A DNA stretch of 64,000 nucleotides from Algoriphagus locisalis. Its GTDB lineage: Bacteria; Bacteroidota; Bacteroidia; Cytophagales; Cyclobacteriaceae. A program made the position numbers and the translations under genes. Every line of letters begins with the position of its first letter. Within the stretch, counting starts at the first letter, position 1. Below are positions 1-7,009 of this stretch, one piece after another. Location of the stretch: the NCBI RefSeq assembly GCF_900116615.1, contig NZ_FPBF01000007.1:186001-250000 (forward strand), in the 5' to 3' direction. The notes under the pieces were generated by a model, which was not told the DNA's origin, did not search any database, and was given only the letters and a program-made list of their open reading frames with translations.

Positions 1-1261
1 AAACCACAGTAGGTTCTCCAGTTTTGATGTCACTTAGTAAAACTGATTTAGGAAAATAACCCTCAGCAGAGATCTTCACTTCTTTAAGTTCAGAGGCTGC
101 TAGCTCGGACAGTTTAAGCGAATCACTGGCATTTTTAGAAATAGTAGCATCACCCAATTTATAGCTGATGGAAAAAGGAACCATGGTCTTGTTCTTAGCA
201 TCTACTACAAACCAGGATATTGGATTTTCTTCCGCTTCCAGCTCCTCCTCTACCATTTTTACTTCTGGAAACCCAACAGCAGAGGAAGGGTAAATAGGGA
301 CTATAGAGACTTTTTTAGGTTTTGCAGGTTTTTCAAGTGGAGCTAAAGGCTCTGGCGCTGCTGCTACAAATTCTTCGGGAATCTCAAGAGGAACAACCGT
401 TTCGAAAGTCAACAAATCCGCAAAACCATCACTGTTTTGGGTGCTTGTCCATACTACTTCTTCCTCATTAATGAAGGTAATAGAAACTTCAGATCCTGGC
501 GAGCTTATTTGCTGCCACAGCTCCGGCTTGCTCCAGTTGTTCCAACCTTCGCCCATTCGCTTTGCTATAAATATATCCTTGCCTTCCGCCCCTTCATGCA
601 TGTTCGAAGAGAAGTATAATTCACCGGATTTGTTATCGTAGTACGGGCTCATTTCCTGCCCAATTGTATTGACTGAAGCTCCTATATTGACAGGTTTTGA
701 CCATTCTATTGGCCCCAGTTTCTCACTGACATAGATGTCCTCATTGCCCTTAGAGTCTTTTCCTTTTCCAGAAAGAAAAATCACGTTGCCACCAGATCCT
801 ACTCTTCCGGTGACCTGACCAGAAAGCTCCTCTAAACCAACCATAGATACCTGACGAAGAAAATTCCAGTCCGTACCAAATTTAGAATATTGGTATATCC
901 CGAATCGTTTTCCGCCTGTGTGATATACTAAAAGTGTCAAGTAGTCTTCTAATCCGAGCGAGAAATCATAGCCATCTGTACTTAAATCGGCCCGGTGAAC
1001 TGCTTCCTGCCACTGTCCAGACTCCGATTTTTTGGTCATCCAGATATCTCCCGGGTCTGTTACTCCTCCGATATTGTCTGGATGAAAAGCACGGGTAAAT
1101 AGTAATGTATTATCTCCAATCCAGACAGGATTCATATCATCCTGTGGGCTGTTGGCGCCAGAAAGCGATACTACTTTCTGCGCCTGGAGGTTAAATGAAA
1201 TGCAAAAAGCAAGTAGCATTGCGCCACTTGCTTTTTGAAATACGTTTTTTAAATCTCTCAT
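1..1261 (-). CDS. PD40 beta-propeller secreted protein (partial, C-terminus off window)
   Basis: The reading frame is open from the ATG at 1261 to the left edge, about 420 codons with no stop. The first ~28 residues are a signal peptide (hydrophobic core MLLAFCISFNL, probable cut after QAQ). The next ~250 residues contain WD40-like PD40 blades, for example SGELYFSSNMHEGAEGKDIF, with alternating xPxY/xxFSS and GKDIF/NEDIY turns. The region near residues 290-330 is rich in Pro, Glu and Ala and looks like a linker; what follows reads like a PEGA or carboxypeptidase-regulatory-like beta-sandwich. Bacteroidota proteins of this build often end in an OmpA peptidoglycan-binding domain, but that part is not visible here. 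It begins 2 nt after the stop of the deoxyhypusine-synthase-like gene, so the two are probably co-transcribed. The domain call is firm; the cellular role is unknown. Confidence 0.75.
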   Translation of the reverse strand, partial: MRDLKNVFQKASGAMLLAFCISFNLQAQKVVSLSGANSPQDDMNPVWIGDNTLLFTRAFHPDNIGGVTDPGDIWMTKKSESGQWQEAVHRADLSTDGYDFSLGLEDYLTLLVYHTGGKRFGIYQYSKFGTDWNFLRQVSMVGLEELSGQVTGRVGSGGNVIFLSGKGKDSKGNEDIYVSEKLGPIEWSKPVNIGASVNTIGQEMSPYYDNKSGELYFSSNMHEGAEGKDIFIAKRMGEGWNNWSKPELWQQISSPGSEVSITFINEEEVVWTSTQNSDGFADLLTFETVVPLEIPEEFVAAAPEPLAPLEKPAKPKKVSIVPIYPSSAVGFPEVKMVEEELEAEENPISWFVVDAKNKTMVPFSISYKLGDATISKNASDSLKLSELAASELKEVKISAEGYFPKSVLLSDIKTGEPTVV

Positions 1262-1263
1262 AA

Positions 1264-2235
1264 TTATTGATCCAGCACAATGGCAAATACCAAAGGTGCT
1301 ACGATCGTTGCATCAGACTCGATAATAAATTTCGGAGTATCGATTCCAAGTTTACCCCAAGTGATTTTTTCATTTGGAACAGCTCCTGAATACGAACCGT
1401 AAGAAGTGGTCGAATCAGAAATTTGGCAGAAATACCCCCAAAGAGGCACATTCTCCCGTTGTAGATCCTGATGCAGCATCGGCACCACACATATAGGAAA
1501 GTCTCCTGCAATTCCCCCGCCAATTTGGAAAAATCCGATCGTACTCTCGTCTGTTGCAGTGTTTGTGTACCATTCTGCGAGGTACATCATGTATTCGATA
1601 CCAGTTCGCACGGTGTGTACATTCTTCACATCTCCTGAGATTACGTGACCCGCAAACATATTTCCCAAGGTGGAATCTTCCCATCCAGGGACGATAATTG
1701 GAATGTTCTTTTTGGCAGCTTCCAGCAACCAGCTATCTTTTGGGTCAATCTGATACGAATCTTCAAGCTTGCCGGAAAGCAAAATTTTGTAGATAAACTC
1801 ATGCGGAAAGAATGCTTCTCCGGCTTGATCGGCTTTCACCCATTCTTCCAAAATCACGTTTTCAATCCTACGCATCGCCTCCATCTCAGGAATACAGGTG
1901 TCTGTCACTCGATTCATGTGTCTTTCTACCAAATCCTGCTCCTGAGCGGGAGTCAGCTCACGATAATTTGGAATACGCTCGTAATAATCATGAGCGACCA
2001 AATTGAACACATCCTCTTCTAGATTTGCTCCTGTACAAGTAATGATCTGGATTTTATCCTGACGGATCATCTCTGCAAGAGAAATGCCTAGCTCAGCGGT
2101 TGACATGGCACCTGCTAGAGTAACCATCATCTTTCCCCCATTATCCAAATGGCTTTTATAACCTTCAGCTGCATCGATCAATGCAGCTGCATTGAAGTGG
2201 CGATAATTATGCTTTAAAAATTCAGTGATTTTCAT
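1264..2235 (-). CDS. Deoxyhypusine synthase family protein
   Basis: A 323-aa member of the deoxyhypusine synthase (DHS) family, an NAD-dependent enzyme that moves the aminobutyl group of spermidine onto an acceptor. DHS features visible are the N-terminal KMMVTLAGAMSTAELGISLA, the nucleotide-site stretch GANLEEDVFNLVAHDYY, the glycine-rich FFQIGGGIAGDFP, and the C-terminal ITWGKLGID whose Lys295 matches the catalytic lysine of eukaryotic DHS. Bacteria lack eIF5A, so the acceptor is more likely a polyamine (homospermidine- or spermidine-type chemistry), but this is inference. An ATG 36 nt upstream (2271) is in frame, but a TAATTTTG promoter box lies inside that extension, so the start at 2235 is preferred. 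It is followed after 2 nt by the PD40 gene. Confidence 0.85.
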   Translation of the reverse strand: MKITEFLKHNYRHFNAAALIDAAEGYKSHLDNGGKMMVTLAGAMSTAELGISLAEMIRQDKIQIITCTGANLEEDVFNLVAHDYYERIPNYRELTPAQEQDLVERHMNRVTDTCIPEMEAMRRIENVILEEWVKADQAGEAFFPHEFIYKILLSGKLEDSYQIDPKDSWLLEAAKKNIPIIVPGWEDSTLGNMFAGHVISGDVKNVHTVRTGIEYMMYLAEWYTNTATDESTIGFFQIGGGIAGDFPICVVPMLHQDLQRENVPLWGYFCQISDSTTSYGSYSGAVPNEKITWGKLGIDTPKFIIESDATIVAPLVFAIVLDQ

Positions 2236-2258
2236 TCTATAAATTTTCGTTAGAGCAT

Positions 2259-2266
2259 CAAAATTA
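2259..2266 (-). promoter_or_regulatory. Bacteroidota -7 box (TAATTTTG) of the DHS-like gene
   Basis: The minus strand reads TAATTTTG, an exact TAnnTTTG match, 23 nt upstream of the ATG at 2235. No clear -33 TTTG is present at the expected spacing. It supports transcription starting near 2252 and the shorter start of the gene. Confidence 0.5.
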
Positions 2267-2282
2267 CCCAATTTTTCCCCAC

Positions 2283-2308
2283 AAAAAAACCCAGCCTAAG
2301 CTGGGTTT
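2283..2308 (-). terminator. Rho-independent terminator after the OmpH-like gene
   Basis: Stem AAACCCAGC (2287-2295) pairs perfectly with GCTGGGTTT (2300-2308) around a 4-nt loop. On the minus strand it is followed by a run of seven T. It lies 26 nt beyond the stop of the lipoprotein gene at 2334. Confidence 0.9.
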
Positions 2309-2333
2309 CAATATTTAGAAAATGTAAGTCAGC

Positions 2334-2933
2334 TTATTTTGCTGTGTCTGCAGGAGCCGCAGTATATTCTTTATTCAATCCTTCGATCACTGATTCAGTT
2401 ACGTCCAAAGCGTCATTACCATACCAAACTGCACCACCTCTTGTATAGCTCAAAACCATGGTAAGATCATTTGATTCAGCATATGTTTTCAAGTATTTCT
2501 GAACTCTATCATACACTTCGCTGTATAGAGCTGCTTCGTCAGCAGACAATTCTTGCATCAAATTATCACGGTAAGTCATCAGGTTTTGCTCTTTTTTGGC
2601 CAATTCTTCCTGCTTAGCTCTCTGCTGGTTTACGGTCATGTTGCCACCAGTTTGCTGGAAAGTCTGAACTTCCTGCTGGAAACCTGAGGCTCTTCCCTGA
2701 AGATCTCCTTCAAATTTCTTTCCTTTTTCAGTAAGTTCTTCAGACTTTGTTTTGAAGTAATCATACTTATTGATCACACTATCTGTGTAAACAAAAGCAA
2801 TGTTAATATCGCCTTTGGTGACTTCAGTTGAAGTGCTTCCTTCAGTAGCCGTAGAAGTTCCTGCATTTTCGCAGCCGTATAAAAGCACTGTAGCAAGGCT
2901 CAATGCACCGATTAGATTTAGTCCTCTTTTCAC
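2334..2933 (-). CDS. OmpH/Skp-family periplasmic chaperone-like lipoprotein
   Basis: A 199-aa protein with a lipoprotein signal peptide (lipobox LLYG|C at Cys21), a Thr/Ser-rich spacer to ~residue 40, then an OmpH/Skp-type module: a beta strand (INIAFVYTDSV), a long Gln/Glu/Lys-rich coiled coil (~60-150) and a return strand (LTMVLSYTRGGAVWYGNDALDVT). Skp-family proteins hold unfolded outer-membrane proteins in the periplasm; lipid anchoring is common in Bacteroidota versions. The start codon is GTG. The gene stands alone, with its own promoter (2977-3006), a duplicated 15-mer in its leader and a perfect terminator. The family call is good; client specificity is unknown. Confidence 0.85.
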   Translation of the reverse strand: MKRGLNLIGALSLATVLLYGCENAGTSTATEGSTSTEVTKGDINIAFVYTDSVINKYDYFKTKSEELTEKGKKFEGDLQGRASGFQQEVQTFQQTGGNMTVNQQRAKQEELAKKEQNLMTYRDNLMQELSADEAALYSEVYDRVQKYLKTYAESNDLTMVLSYTRGGAVWYGNDALDVTESVIEGLNKEYTAAPADTAK

Positions 2934-2944
2934 TTTGTTGATGT

Positions 2945-2974
2945 TATTGATTACAAGGGTATTGATTACAAGGG
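2945..2974. repeat. Perfect 15-bp tandem duplication in the OmpH-like leader
   Basis: The plus-strand unit TATTGATTACAAGGG occurs twice with no spacer (2945-2959 and 2960-2974). It occupies the stretch between the -7 box (2977-2984) and the GTG start, so both copies would fall at or just after the transcription start. Confidence 0.9.
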
Positions 2975-2976
2975 CG

Positions 2977-3006
2977 CAAATATAAAGAAAGTATTGATTT
3001 TACAAG
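2977..3006 (-). promoter_or_regulatory. Promoter of the OmpH-like lipoprotein gene
   Basis: The minus strand has an exact -7 box TATATTTG (2984-2977) preceded by CTTG (3006-3003) with an 18-nt spacer, close to the Bacteroidota TTTG-N19-21-TAnnTTTG consensus. Confidence 0.6.
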
Positions 3007-3046
3007 AATTGTGAGCTGATCTCTGGATAAAATTAAGATCCATTGT

Positions 3047-3949
3047 TCAAAAATATAACTCCTGAGCTAGCCTATAAACTTGGGTATGGGCATCAACTAT
3101 TTTAGAGACTTTCGCAGAATACCCTCCTCCCATGCAACACATAATCGGCGCCTGAAGTGATTTGGCTAGAGATAAAACCACAGCATCTCTTTTGTTCACC
3201 CCCTCAATGGTCATTGCTAGCCTACCCAATTTATCGCTTTCCAGAACATCCACCCCGCACTGGTAAATAATAAAGTCAGGCGTGAAATCTTTCAGAATAA
3301 CTTCCAATTGGTCTTCGAGAATCCTTAGGTAATCCCTGTCCTCTGTCCCGTCTGGTAAAGCAAAGTCTAAGTCCGAGACTTCCTTTCGCATAGGGTAATT
3401 CCTTTCACCATGCATACTGAATGTAAAGACATGTGGATTTCCAGCGAATATGCTTGCTGTCCCATTACCTTGGTGCACATCAAGATCTATGACTAGCACT
3501 TTTTTAACTAAATGATTGTCAAGCAAATAATTGGCCGTAACTGCAATATCATTTAACAAACAAAAACCTTCTCCCCGATCAGCAAAGGCATGGTGTGTGC
3601 CACCTGCTATATTCATAGCTATTCCATATTCCAAAGCAAACGCCGCAGCCTGTACAGAACCATTCAAAATGGCAATTTCCCGATGAACAAGATCAGAAGA
3701 CAACGGAAAACCTGTTGCTCTGATTTCAGATTTGGTTAAAGTGAGGTTTTTAAGTTTGTTCCAATATTCCTGAGTGTGGGTATTCAAAATCCACTTTTCA
3801 TCAATGGGTTTTGGCTCAAAAAAATTTGATTCATTGACTATCCCTTCATGCAGCAATTGCCCTGGAAGCAACTCATACTTTTCCATTGGAAATCTATGAC
3901 CTTCAGGCAATGGGTGTTTGTAAATCGGAGAAAAGGCAATTTTGAGCAT
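3047..3949 (-). CDS. Histone deacetylase-fold (AcuC/HdaH-type) amidohydrolase
   Basis: A 300-aa arginase/deacetylase-fold protein. The zinc-hydrolase signature is intact: paired histidines GGTHHAF (His119/His120), the DxDxH motif VIDLDVHQGNGT (Asp157 and His159 as zinc ligands), a third metal Asp in LESDKLG (~Asp239), and the transition-state tyrosine in GGGY (Tyr277). Bacterial members remove acetyl or similar groups from lysine side chains, polyamines or small amides; the substrate cannot be read from sequence. The length is typical of bacterial class II-like members. The start codon sits directly on the T-tract of a terminator-like hairpin (3950-3976), so its expression relative to the upstream gene is unusual. 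Confidence 0.9.
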   Translation of the reverse strand: MLKIAFSPIYKHPLPEGHRFPMEKYELLPGQLLHEGIVNESNFFEPKPIDEKWILNTHTQEYWNKLKNLTLTKSEIRATGFPLSSDLVHREIAILNGSVQAAAFALEYGIAMNIAGGTHHAFADRGEGFCLLNDIAVTANYLLDNHLVKKVLVIDLDVHQGNGTASIFAGNPHVFTFSMHGERNYPMRKEVSDLDFALPDGTEDRDYLRILEDQLEVILKDFTPDFIIYQCGVDVLESDKLGRLAMTIEGVNKRDAVVLSLAKSLQAPIMCCMGGGYSAKVSKIVDAHTQVYRLAQELYF

Positions 3950-3976
3950 AAAAAAACGCTTGAGGTTAGCAAGCGT
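3950..3976 (-). terminator. Terminator or attenuator directly before the HDAC-fold start codon
   Basis: On the minus strand ACGCTTG and CAAGCGT form a 7-bp stem (3970-3976 with 3956-3962) followed by seven T that run straight into the ATG at 3949. It lies 27 nt after the stop of the 187-aa gene. It looks like a normal intrinsic terminator, but leaves no room for a promoter between itself and the next gene. Confidence 0.75.
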
Positions 3977-4003
3977 ATTAACTGTCTTCTAGATAGAATG
4001 AGT

Positions 4004-4567
4004 TCAATCTTCGATATCCTCCTCCTCGGACTGAAAAGCATACATGGTATCATCAAGTTCTAGGGTGTCGTCGTTGAATTCTCTGATAAAGTTTGCGATC
4101 ACTTTCTCATCGATGTGGTCAATATTCAAACCAGCATCAAGACCAATTCCAAAATCGTGATGTGTATCTATATCCACAAACTCCTGGACTTTCACACTTT
4201 CCTCCTCCTCGATCTCCATAATGATCTCTGTGATAAACCAACCTATCTCCTCCTCCTCACTAGTCAATGGCTTTAAATTGCCATTCTCGTCTTCTTCGTA
4301 GGAGATGCCTTTGAAATTAGGGAATTTCTGCGCGGCTTTATGCTCTGCCAATTCATACACCTCACTGGCATGGTGTAGTCGAAGGGTATATAATGCTGCA
4401 TCGTAAATCACCTCTTTACCTTGGTACATTCCAATAAAATAGAAATTCACAAACTCATCTGTGTTTTCTTCATCGGGAATAATTTTAAACGTTTTATCGA
4501 GCTTCCCCAGCTCTTCCTTTAGCTCCGCAATGCGAGTAGGATCAAAACCTGGATTTGAAATTGACAT
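4004..4567 (-). CDS. Acidic conserved hypothetical protein
   Basis: A 187-aa, very acidic cytosolic protein without signal peptide or membrane segment. I recognise no named family. Residues 1-30 look helical (RIAELKEELGKLDKTFKIIP), followed by a predicted alpha/beta core (VNFYFIGMYQGKEVIYDAAL) and a Glu/Asp-rich second half ending in SEEEDIED. An in-frame ATG 48 nt upstream (4615) would add a poorly coding extension, so the ATG before SISNPG was chosen. It sits 54 bp upstream of the HDAC-fold gene, separated from it by a terminator-like hairpin. Codon use resembles its neighbours. Confidence 0.7.
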   Translation of the reverse strand: MSISNPGFDPTRIAELKEELGKLDKTFKIIPDEENTDEFVNFYFIGMYQGKEVIYDAALYTLRLHHASEVYELAEHKAAQKFPNFKGISYEEDENGNLKPLTSEEEEIGWFITEIIMEIEEEESVKVQEFVDIDTHHDFGIGLDAGLNIDHIDEKVIANFIREFNDDTLELDDTMYAFQSEEEDIED

Positions 4568-4905
4568 GTGGCAAATAATTAAAGAATATATACTTTTTAG
4601 TGAATAGCAATCCAATAGTACTAAATGAATCTATAATATTATATCAAAAGCTAAACGATTTTCATCAAACCAACAAAGCCTTGAGCCAAAATGCGGCTTC
4701 GAGGAAATGCTGACCTCAGAATAAAGCTGTTTATTTTCGGGGTTCTATCAATCAGAAAATCAATTTCCGAATCTCATCTTATTAACAGATAGTTCTACGA
4801 AAGTTAAAGAATTATTCAAGAGTTAAATTAAATGATATTTGTTAAAAAACAACTCCTAAACCTAATTATTAATCATTGATTATCACATAATTATCTTGAA
4901 ATTAA
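4568..4905. other. AT-rich intergenic region, nothing recognised
   Basis: This 338-bp stretch lies between the acidic unknown and the YvlD-like gene, both on the minus strand. No ORF of useful length, RNA gene, strong hairpin or repeat was found. It presumably holds the promoter of the acidic protein, but no exact TAnnTTTG box is present. Confidence 0.5.
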
Positions 4906-5271
4906 TCAATCCGTAGCATTCAAATTGTTTCCAAAAAGCGAATTAATAATGCTCAACACTATGGCAAATAAAATTGCCCACCAAAAACCATCGACTTGAA
5001 ACCCTGGGATTATCCGGTCCGCCAGCATGATCATCAATGCATTGATTACCACTAGAAACAGGCCTAAAGTCACCACAGTAATTGGAAACGTAAGCACTAT
5101 AAGAAGTGGTTTTAAGGTAATGTTGATCAATATAATCACAGCGGCCAGAATAAATCCAGTCATAAAAGTATCGATGTGGATTCCGGACAGAAAATATTCT
5201 GCGATCAATACAGAAATTCCGCCAAGAAGGATTTTAACTAAAAAATTCAATGCTTTATTTTTCTTCTCCAT
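4906..5271 (-). CDS. Phage-holin-4/YvlD-family membrane protein
   Basis: A 121-aa integral membrane protein with four predicted helices (~10-28, 34-60, 62-86, 92-113) and the family stretch NITLKPLLIVLTFPITVVTLGLF, in which the KP, FP and GLF residues are typical of the YvlD/PF04020 group. Despite the family name, members are ordinary chromosomal proteins of unknown function, often envelope-stress associated. No lysis genes or phage genes surround it. A TTTG-N21-TATTTTTA promoter-like element (5309-5277) lies so close that the transcript would be nearly leaderless. Confidence 0.8.
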   Translation of the reverse strand: MEKKNKALNFLVKILLGGISVLIAEYFLSGIHIDTFMTGFILAAVIILINITLKPLLIVLTFPITVVTLGLFLVVINALMIMLADRIIPGFQVDGFWWAILFAIVLSIINSLFGNNLNATD

Positions 5272-5355
5272 AAGACTAAAAATACATATTTACCCCAAGA
5301 ATTTGCAAAACCTGATAAATATCATCTTGAAAAATGGAATGGAACAGTATTGAAA

Positions 5356-5387
5356 TTCGTTCGTTCAATTACCGTACATTATATTTG
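5356..5387 (+). promoter_or_regulatory. Promoter of the fatty acid desaturase gene
   Basis: TTCG (5356-5359), a 20-nt spacer and an exact -7 box TATATTTG (5380-5387) match the Bacteroidota promoter pattern. The predicted start of transcription is ~20 nt before the GTG at 5414. Confidence 0.6.
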
Positions 5388-5413
5388 CAGCTTTAACATA
5401 AAATCCAAACTGA

Positions 5414-6163
5414 GTGATAATCATCCTTTTCTTCCTTCTTCATTGGTATTTCTCTTTGTTTTGCCAAAGCTTCTTCTTGCATAGGTATGCTGCCCACCAG
5501 ATGTTCTACATGAACAAATATTGGGAAAAATTCTTCTACTTCTTTACTTGGATGTGGCAGGGCAGTTCATACCTTTCTCCTAGGGCTTACGCAATCCTTC
5601 ACCGCATGCACCATGCCTACAGTGATACGCCAAAGGATCCACATAGCCCACATCATACCGAGAACTTGTTCACTATGATGTGGAAGACCAAAAATATTTA
5701 CAACGAATATTTCGCTTTTCGACTCAAGCCAGAAGAGCGATTTTCTAAAGACATTCCTGATTGGAATAAGTTCGACAAATTTGCAGACACCATGCTCGTC
5801 AGAGTAAGCTGGGGATTATTGTATGTTGCCATCTATGTCCTTTGTATTTCAGTTTTTGATCTACCAGGCACCCATTGGTGGATGTATTTCCTTCTTCCTA
5901 TCCACTTTTTGATGGGCCCAGTACATGGCGCTATAGTCAATTGGAGTGGTCATAAGTATGGCTACGCTAACTTTGACAATAACGATCATTCGAAAAACAG
6001 TCTCTTGCTGGATGTATTGATGCTGGGTGAGTTGTTCCAAAATAACCACCATAAACTTCCTAATCGTCCAAATTTTGCGGTAAAATGGTATGAGTTTGAT
6101 CCTACCTACCCTATTGTGAAATTATTGCACATGACACGGATCATAAAGTTAAGACCGGCATGA
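5414..6163 (+). CDS. Acyl-CoA/fatty acid desaturase (membrane di-iron)
   Basis: A 249-aa membrane-bound fatty acid desaturase that would introduce a double bond into acyl chains and so tune membrane fluidity. The histidine clusters that bind the di-iron centre are visible: FLHRYAAHQMF (~22-32), LHRMHHAYSD (~60-69) and QNNHHKLPN (~211-219). Hydrophobic helices flank them (residues 1-20, ~130-150 and 155-175). The start is GTG, because an in-frame TGA directly precedes it and the next Met lies beyond the first His box. It is a single-gene unit, with a consensus promoter upstream and a 15-bp perfect terminator stem downstream. Confidence 0.9.
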   Translation: MIIILFFLLHWYFSLFCQSFFLHRYAAHQMFYMNKYWEKFFYFFTWMWQGSSYLSPRAYAILHRMHHAYSDTPKDPHSPHHTENLFTMMWKTKNIYNEYFAFRLKPEERFSKDIPDWNKFDKFADTMLVRVSWGLLYVAIYVLCISVFDLPGTHWWMYFLLPIHFLMGPVHGAIVNWSGHKYGYANFDNNDHSKNSLLLDVLMLGELFQNNHHKLPNRPNFAVKWYEFDPTYPIVKLLHMTRIIKLRPA

Positions 6164-6282
6164 TTTAGTAAAGATTTTCTGATTCCTAGACTTTTTTGCT
6201 AAGTAAAGCGAAGTCGTAGCCTGATGGCTTCAATTAGACTGATGAACTTCCAATTCTTAAACAAAAAGCGCCTCAGGAGCTC

Positions 6283-6322
6283 AAAATAGCCAGATTTATG
6301 ATTTAAATCTGGCTATTTTTTT
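6283..6322 (+). terminator. Terminator downstream of the desaturase gene
   Basis: AAAATAGCCAGATTT (6283-6297) pairs perfectly with 6305-6319 around a 7-nt loop and ends in a T-run. It is about 120 nt after the desaturase stop and can serve as its 3' end. Confidence 0.85.
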
Positions 6323-6454
6323 GGAGATCAATAGATGAATGTGCGCCCAAAAGAATTAAAAATTTAAAAAAAAATTAAAACTAAAGGTGGTTTTTTTTGC
6401 AATTGTGAAACTAAACCAATAATTTTCTTCCAATTAAAACTTAACGCCTTATTT

Positions 6455-6784
6455 ATGAAACCATTAACTAGAGCCGAAGAGGAGATCATGCAGATCCTCT
6501 GGCAAATCGAAAGAGGATTCGTCAAAGATATCCTTACTCCGATGACCGACCCAAAGCCTGCGTACAACACTGTTTCAACGATTGTTAGAATCTTAGAACG
6601 TAAAGGCTTTGTCAGTCACAAGTCTTACGGTAAGAGTCATGAGTACTTCCCGATCGTTTCCAAAGACGAGTATCGCTCGTTTATTATTAAGAAAATGTTG
6701 GACGGGTATTTTGAAAATTCATTCGGAAAACTAACTGATTTCTTTAAAAATGATGAAACGCTGAATACAAAAGCGTTTCAGTAA
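6455..6784 (+). CDS. BlaI/MecI/CopY-family transcriptional repressor
   Basis: A 109-aa winged-helix protein of the BlaI/MecI family. The N-terminus LTRAEEEIMQILWQIERGFV and the recognition region PAYNTVSTIVRILERKGFVSH (~36-56) match the family DNA-binding domain; the C-terminal part (~85-109) would form the short dimerisation segment. BlaI proteins bind dyad operators and are usually inactivated by a BlaR1/MecR1 sensor protease. No such partner, beta-lactamase or copper gene is adjacent: the gene is flanked by terminators on both sides. Targets are therefore unknown; the family call is firm. Confidence 0.88.
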   Translation: MKPLTRAEEEIMQILWQIERGFVKDILTPMTDPKPAYNTVSTIVRILERKGFVSHKSYGKSHEYFPIVSKDEYRSFIIKKMLDGYFENSFGKLTDFFKNDETLNTKAFQ

Positions 6785-6812
6785 GAAATCTTAAGTAAAA
6801 CAATTGCTAATT

Positions 6813-6848
6813 AAGGAACCTGGTTTTGATATCAGGTTCCTTTTTTTT
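6813..6848 (+). terminator. Terminator of the BlaI-family gene
   Basis: AAGGAACCTG (6813-6822) pairs with CAGGTTCCTT (6833-6842), followed by eight consecutive T. A classic intrinsic terminator. Confidence 0.92.
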
Positions 6849-6978
6849 GGGTCAACTTCCTTTGAGGATTACTATTTCTCATCCTAGTCCACTAAATGAT
6901 TTTTCCTGTTGCTACCGTTTAAATGATGAGGACTGATAAAGGATTGTAGGTTTCCTTTATTCCTTACCTAGACAAGGC

Positions 6979-6986
6979 TATATTTG
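6979..6986 (+). promoter_or_regulatory. -7 box of tyrS
   Basis: Exact TATATTTG 23 nt upstream of the tyrS ATG. The -33 position holds TTTA rather than TTTG. No T-box or leader ORF is visible between this box and the gene. Confidence 0.5.
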
Positions 6987-7009
6987 CACCTCGAAAAATC
7001 ACTCATTAC

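Noticed and set aside
437..641. Two overlapping ~60-aa plus-strand ORFs
   Set aside because: They lie antisense inside the partial PD40 gene, whose coding frame is continuous and has clear domain signatures.
4906..5271. Phage holin indicating a prophage
   Set aside because: The PF04020/YvlD family is widespread on bacterial chromosomes; no other phage gene is present.
6849..7009. T-box or other amino-acid riboswitch before tyrS
   Set aside because: No T-box sequence or antiterminator stem is seen, and a -7 box lies only 23 nt before the ATG.
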